6,041 nt of DNA from Beijerinckiaceae bacterium (GTDB taxonomy: Bacteria > Pseudomonadota > Alphaproteobacteria > Rhizobiales > Beijerinckiaceae): positions 1 through 6,041 of the forward strand of contig DAIESR010000121.1 in assembly GCA_027346205.1 (NCBI GenBank), in the 5' to 3' direction. This document shows, in pieces, positions 5,257-6,041 of the stretch. The translations under genes and the position numbers were made by a program. Below the pieces are notes generated by a model. The model worked only from the letters and a program-made list of their open reading frames with translations, did no database searches and was not told the DNA's origin. How positions within the stretch are numbered: position 1 is the first letter of the stretch; each line of letters opens with the position of its first letter.

Positions 5257-6041
5257 ATGTCAAGCAGCCTCCTTACTAACAATGCCGCCATGACGGCGTT
5301 GATGGCGCTCAACCAGACTCAATCGAATCTGGCCAAATATGAGAATCAGGTTTCGACTGGTCTCCGTATTTCGAGCGCTGCCGACAATTCGTCTTATTGG
5401 TCGATCGCGACCTCGATGAGCTCGCAGGTCGGTGCGCTCGGGTCCGTCTCCAACGGGCTTTCGGAAAGTTCGTCGATGCTCAGCCAGATGAGTGCTGCGC
5501 TGAATTCGACGATTTCCATTATGAACAATATCAAGAACGACCTCATAACGGCCGAAAATCCCGGCACGGATCTCAGCAAGATCCAGACGGATATCGCGGC
5601 CCAGCAGGGGCAATTGATCAGTATCGGCAATTCGGCCACCTTCAACAATCAGAACTTTCTCGCGACGACTGGCGGTACCGTCAAGCTCATCGCTTCCTAC
5701 GACGCAACGAACGGCGTGAGCTTCATCTCGATCAATACGTCGAATACCGCGCTGTTCGGCACCAATCTGGCGGTTGGCAGCACGGCCAATATCTCGGGCG
5801 GTACCGGCATTCTCGATAAAAACGGCACGAACTACTCGAGTGCCTCGGTTCTCAGCCTCAACGTGTCGGCTGCGACTCTCGGCGATTTGCAGAATATGTT
5901 GAAGGATATCGAAGCAGGGCTGACGAGCATTGAGACGGCCGCCAGCACGATTGGCGCGACCCAGACAAATATCACTGCGCAGCAGACCTTTGTTTCGAAT
6001 CTATCGAACTCGCTGAGTTCGGGTGTCGGTTCGCTCATCGA
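5257..6041 (+). CDS. Flagellin, filament subunit (3' end outside window)
   Basis: Flagellin is exported through the type III apparatus and polymerises into the filament. The frame from ATG 5257 is open to the window end, showing 261 residues with no stop. The N-terminal D0/D1 part has SSLLTNNAAMTALMALNQ (3-20), VSTGLRISSAADN (32-44) and YWSIATSM (47-54), the standard alphaproteobacterial flagellin pattern. The C-terminal D1 helix begins around LGDLQNMLKDIEAGLTSIE (208-226), and QTFVSNLSNSLSSGVGSLI (243-261) leads into the missing D0 end. By comparison with the family about 45 residues are lost, giving roughly 300-310 in total. The central region (about 125-205) is short and rich in Ser, Thr, Asn and Gly, offering many sites for O-linked sugars. 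A paralogue-specific symbol cannot be given. It sits downstream of two glycosyltransferase genes and has its own structured leader. Confidence 0.93.
   Translation, partial: MSSSLLTNNAAMTALMALNQTQSNLAKYENQVSTGLRISSAADNSSYWSIATSMSSQVGALGSVSNGLSESSSMLSQMSAALNSTISIMNNIKNDLITAENPGTDLSKIQTDIAAQQGQLISIGNSATFNNQNFLATTGGTVKLIASYDATNGVSFISINTSNTALFGTNLAVGSTANISGGTGILDKNGTNYSSASVLSLNVSAATLGDLQNMLKDIEAGLTSIETAASTIGATQTNITAQQTFVSNLSNSLSSGVGSLI

Noticed and set aside
5671..5806. GGCGGTACCG repeated at 5671-5680 and 5797-5806, resembling leader sequences
   Set aside because: Both copies encode Gly-Gly-Thr in the same frame and are explained by codon choice; two copies are not evidence of a regulatory repeat.
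5397..5819. A + strand open frame of 140 codons inside flagellin
   Set aside because: It is a different frame of the clear flagellin gene and its low-complexity Arg/Gln/Tyr-rich product matches no family.

Overview
The window is a stretch of alphaproteobacterial flagellar gene cluster, with every recognisable gene on the + strand. The gene order motE-flgH-fliL-fliP is the one known from Hyphomicrobiales (Rhizobiales). The flagellin N-terminus, with its GLR(I/V)xSAxDN and YWSIAT motifs, is also typical of that group. The base composition is moderately GC-rich by eye. A Beijerinckiaceae- or Methylocystaceae-like host would fit, but the genus cannot be fixed from this sequence.

Positions 1-2506 hold basal-body, export and motor genes: the 3' part of motE (MotC chaperone), flgH (L-ring lipoprotein), fliL (stator-associated membrane protein) and fliP (export-gate membrane protein). 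motE/flgH and fliL/fliP are tightly packed. flgH and fliL are separated by about 208 bp without a convincing gene, and this gap carries a sigma-54-like -24/-12 element just before fliL.

Positions 2542-5050 hold two genes that are not standard flagellar parts. The first encodes a 573-residue fusion of an N-terminal GT-A (GT69/CAP59-like) glycosyltransferase and a C-terminal FkbM-type SAM methyltransferase. The second encodes a small family 2-like glycosyltransferase and overlaps the first by 17 bp. Their position between fliP and a flagellin gene suggests a flagellin glycan synthesis and methylation pair. This role is inferred from context.

Positions 5051-5256 are a 206-bp leader before a flagellin gene that runs off the window end. 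The last 90 bases contain three inverted repeats. They can form two mutually exclusive arrangements. One buries the flagellin Shine-Dalgarno sequence in a perfect 9-bp stem, and the other frees it. This looks like a translational switch and is the most interesting feature in the window.

Taken together, the window links flagellum assembly (FlgH, FliL, FliP), a motor chaperone (MotE), probable filament modification enzymes and the filament subunit, with apparent post-transcriptional control at the filament gene.
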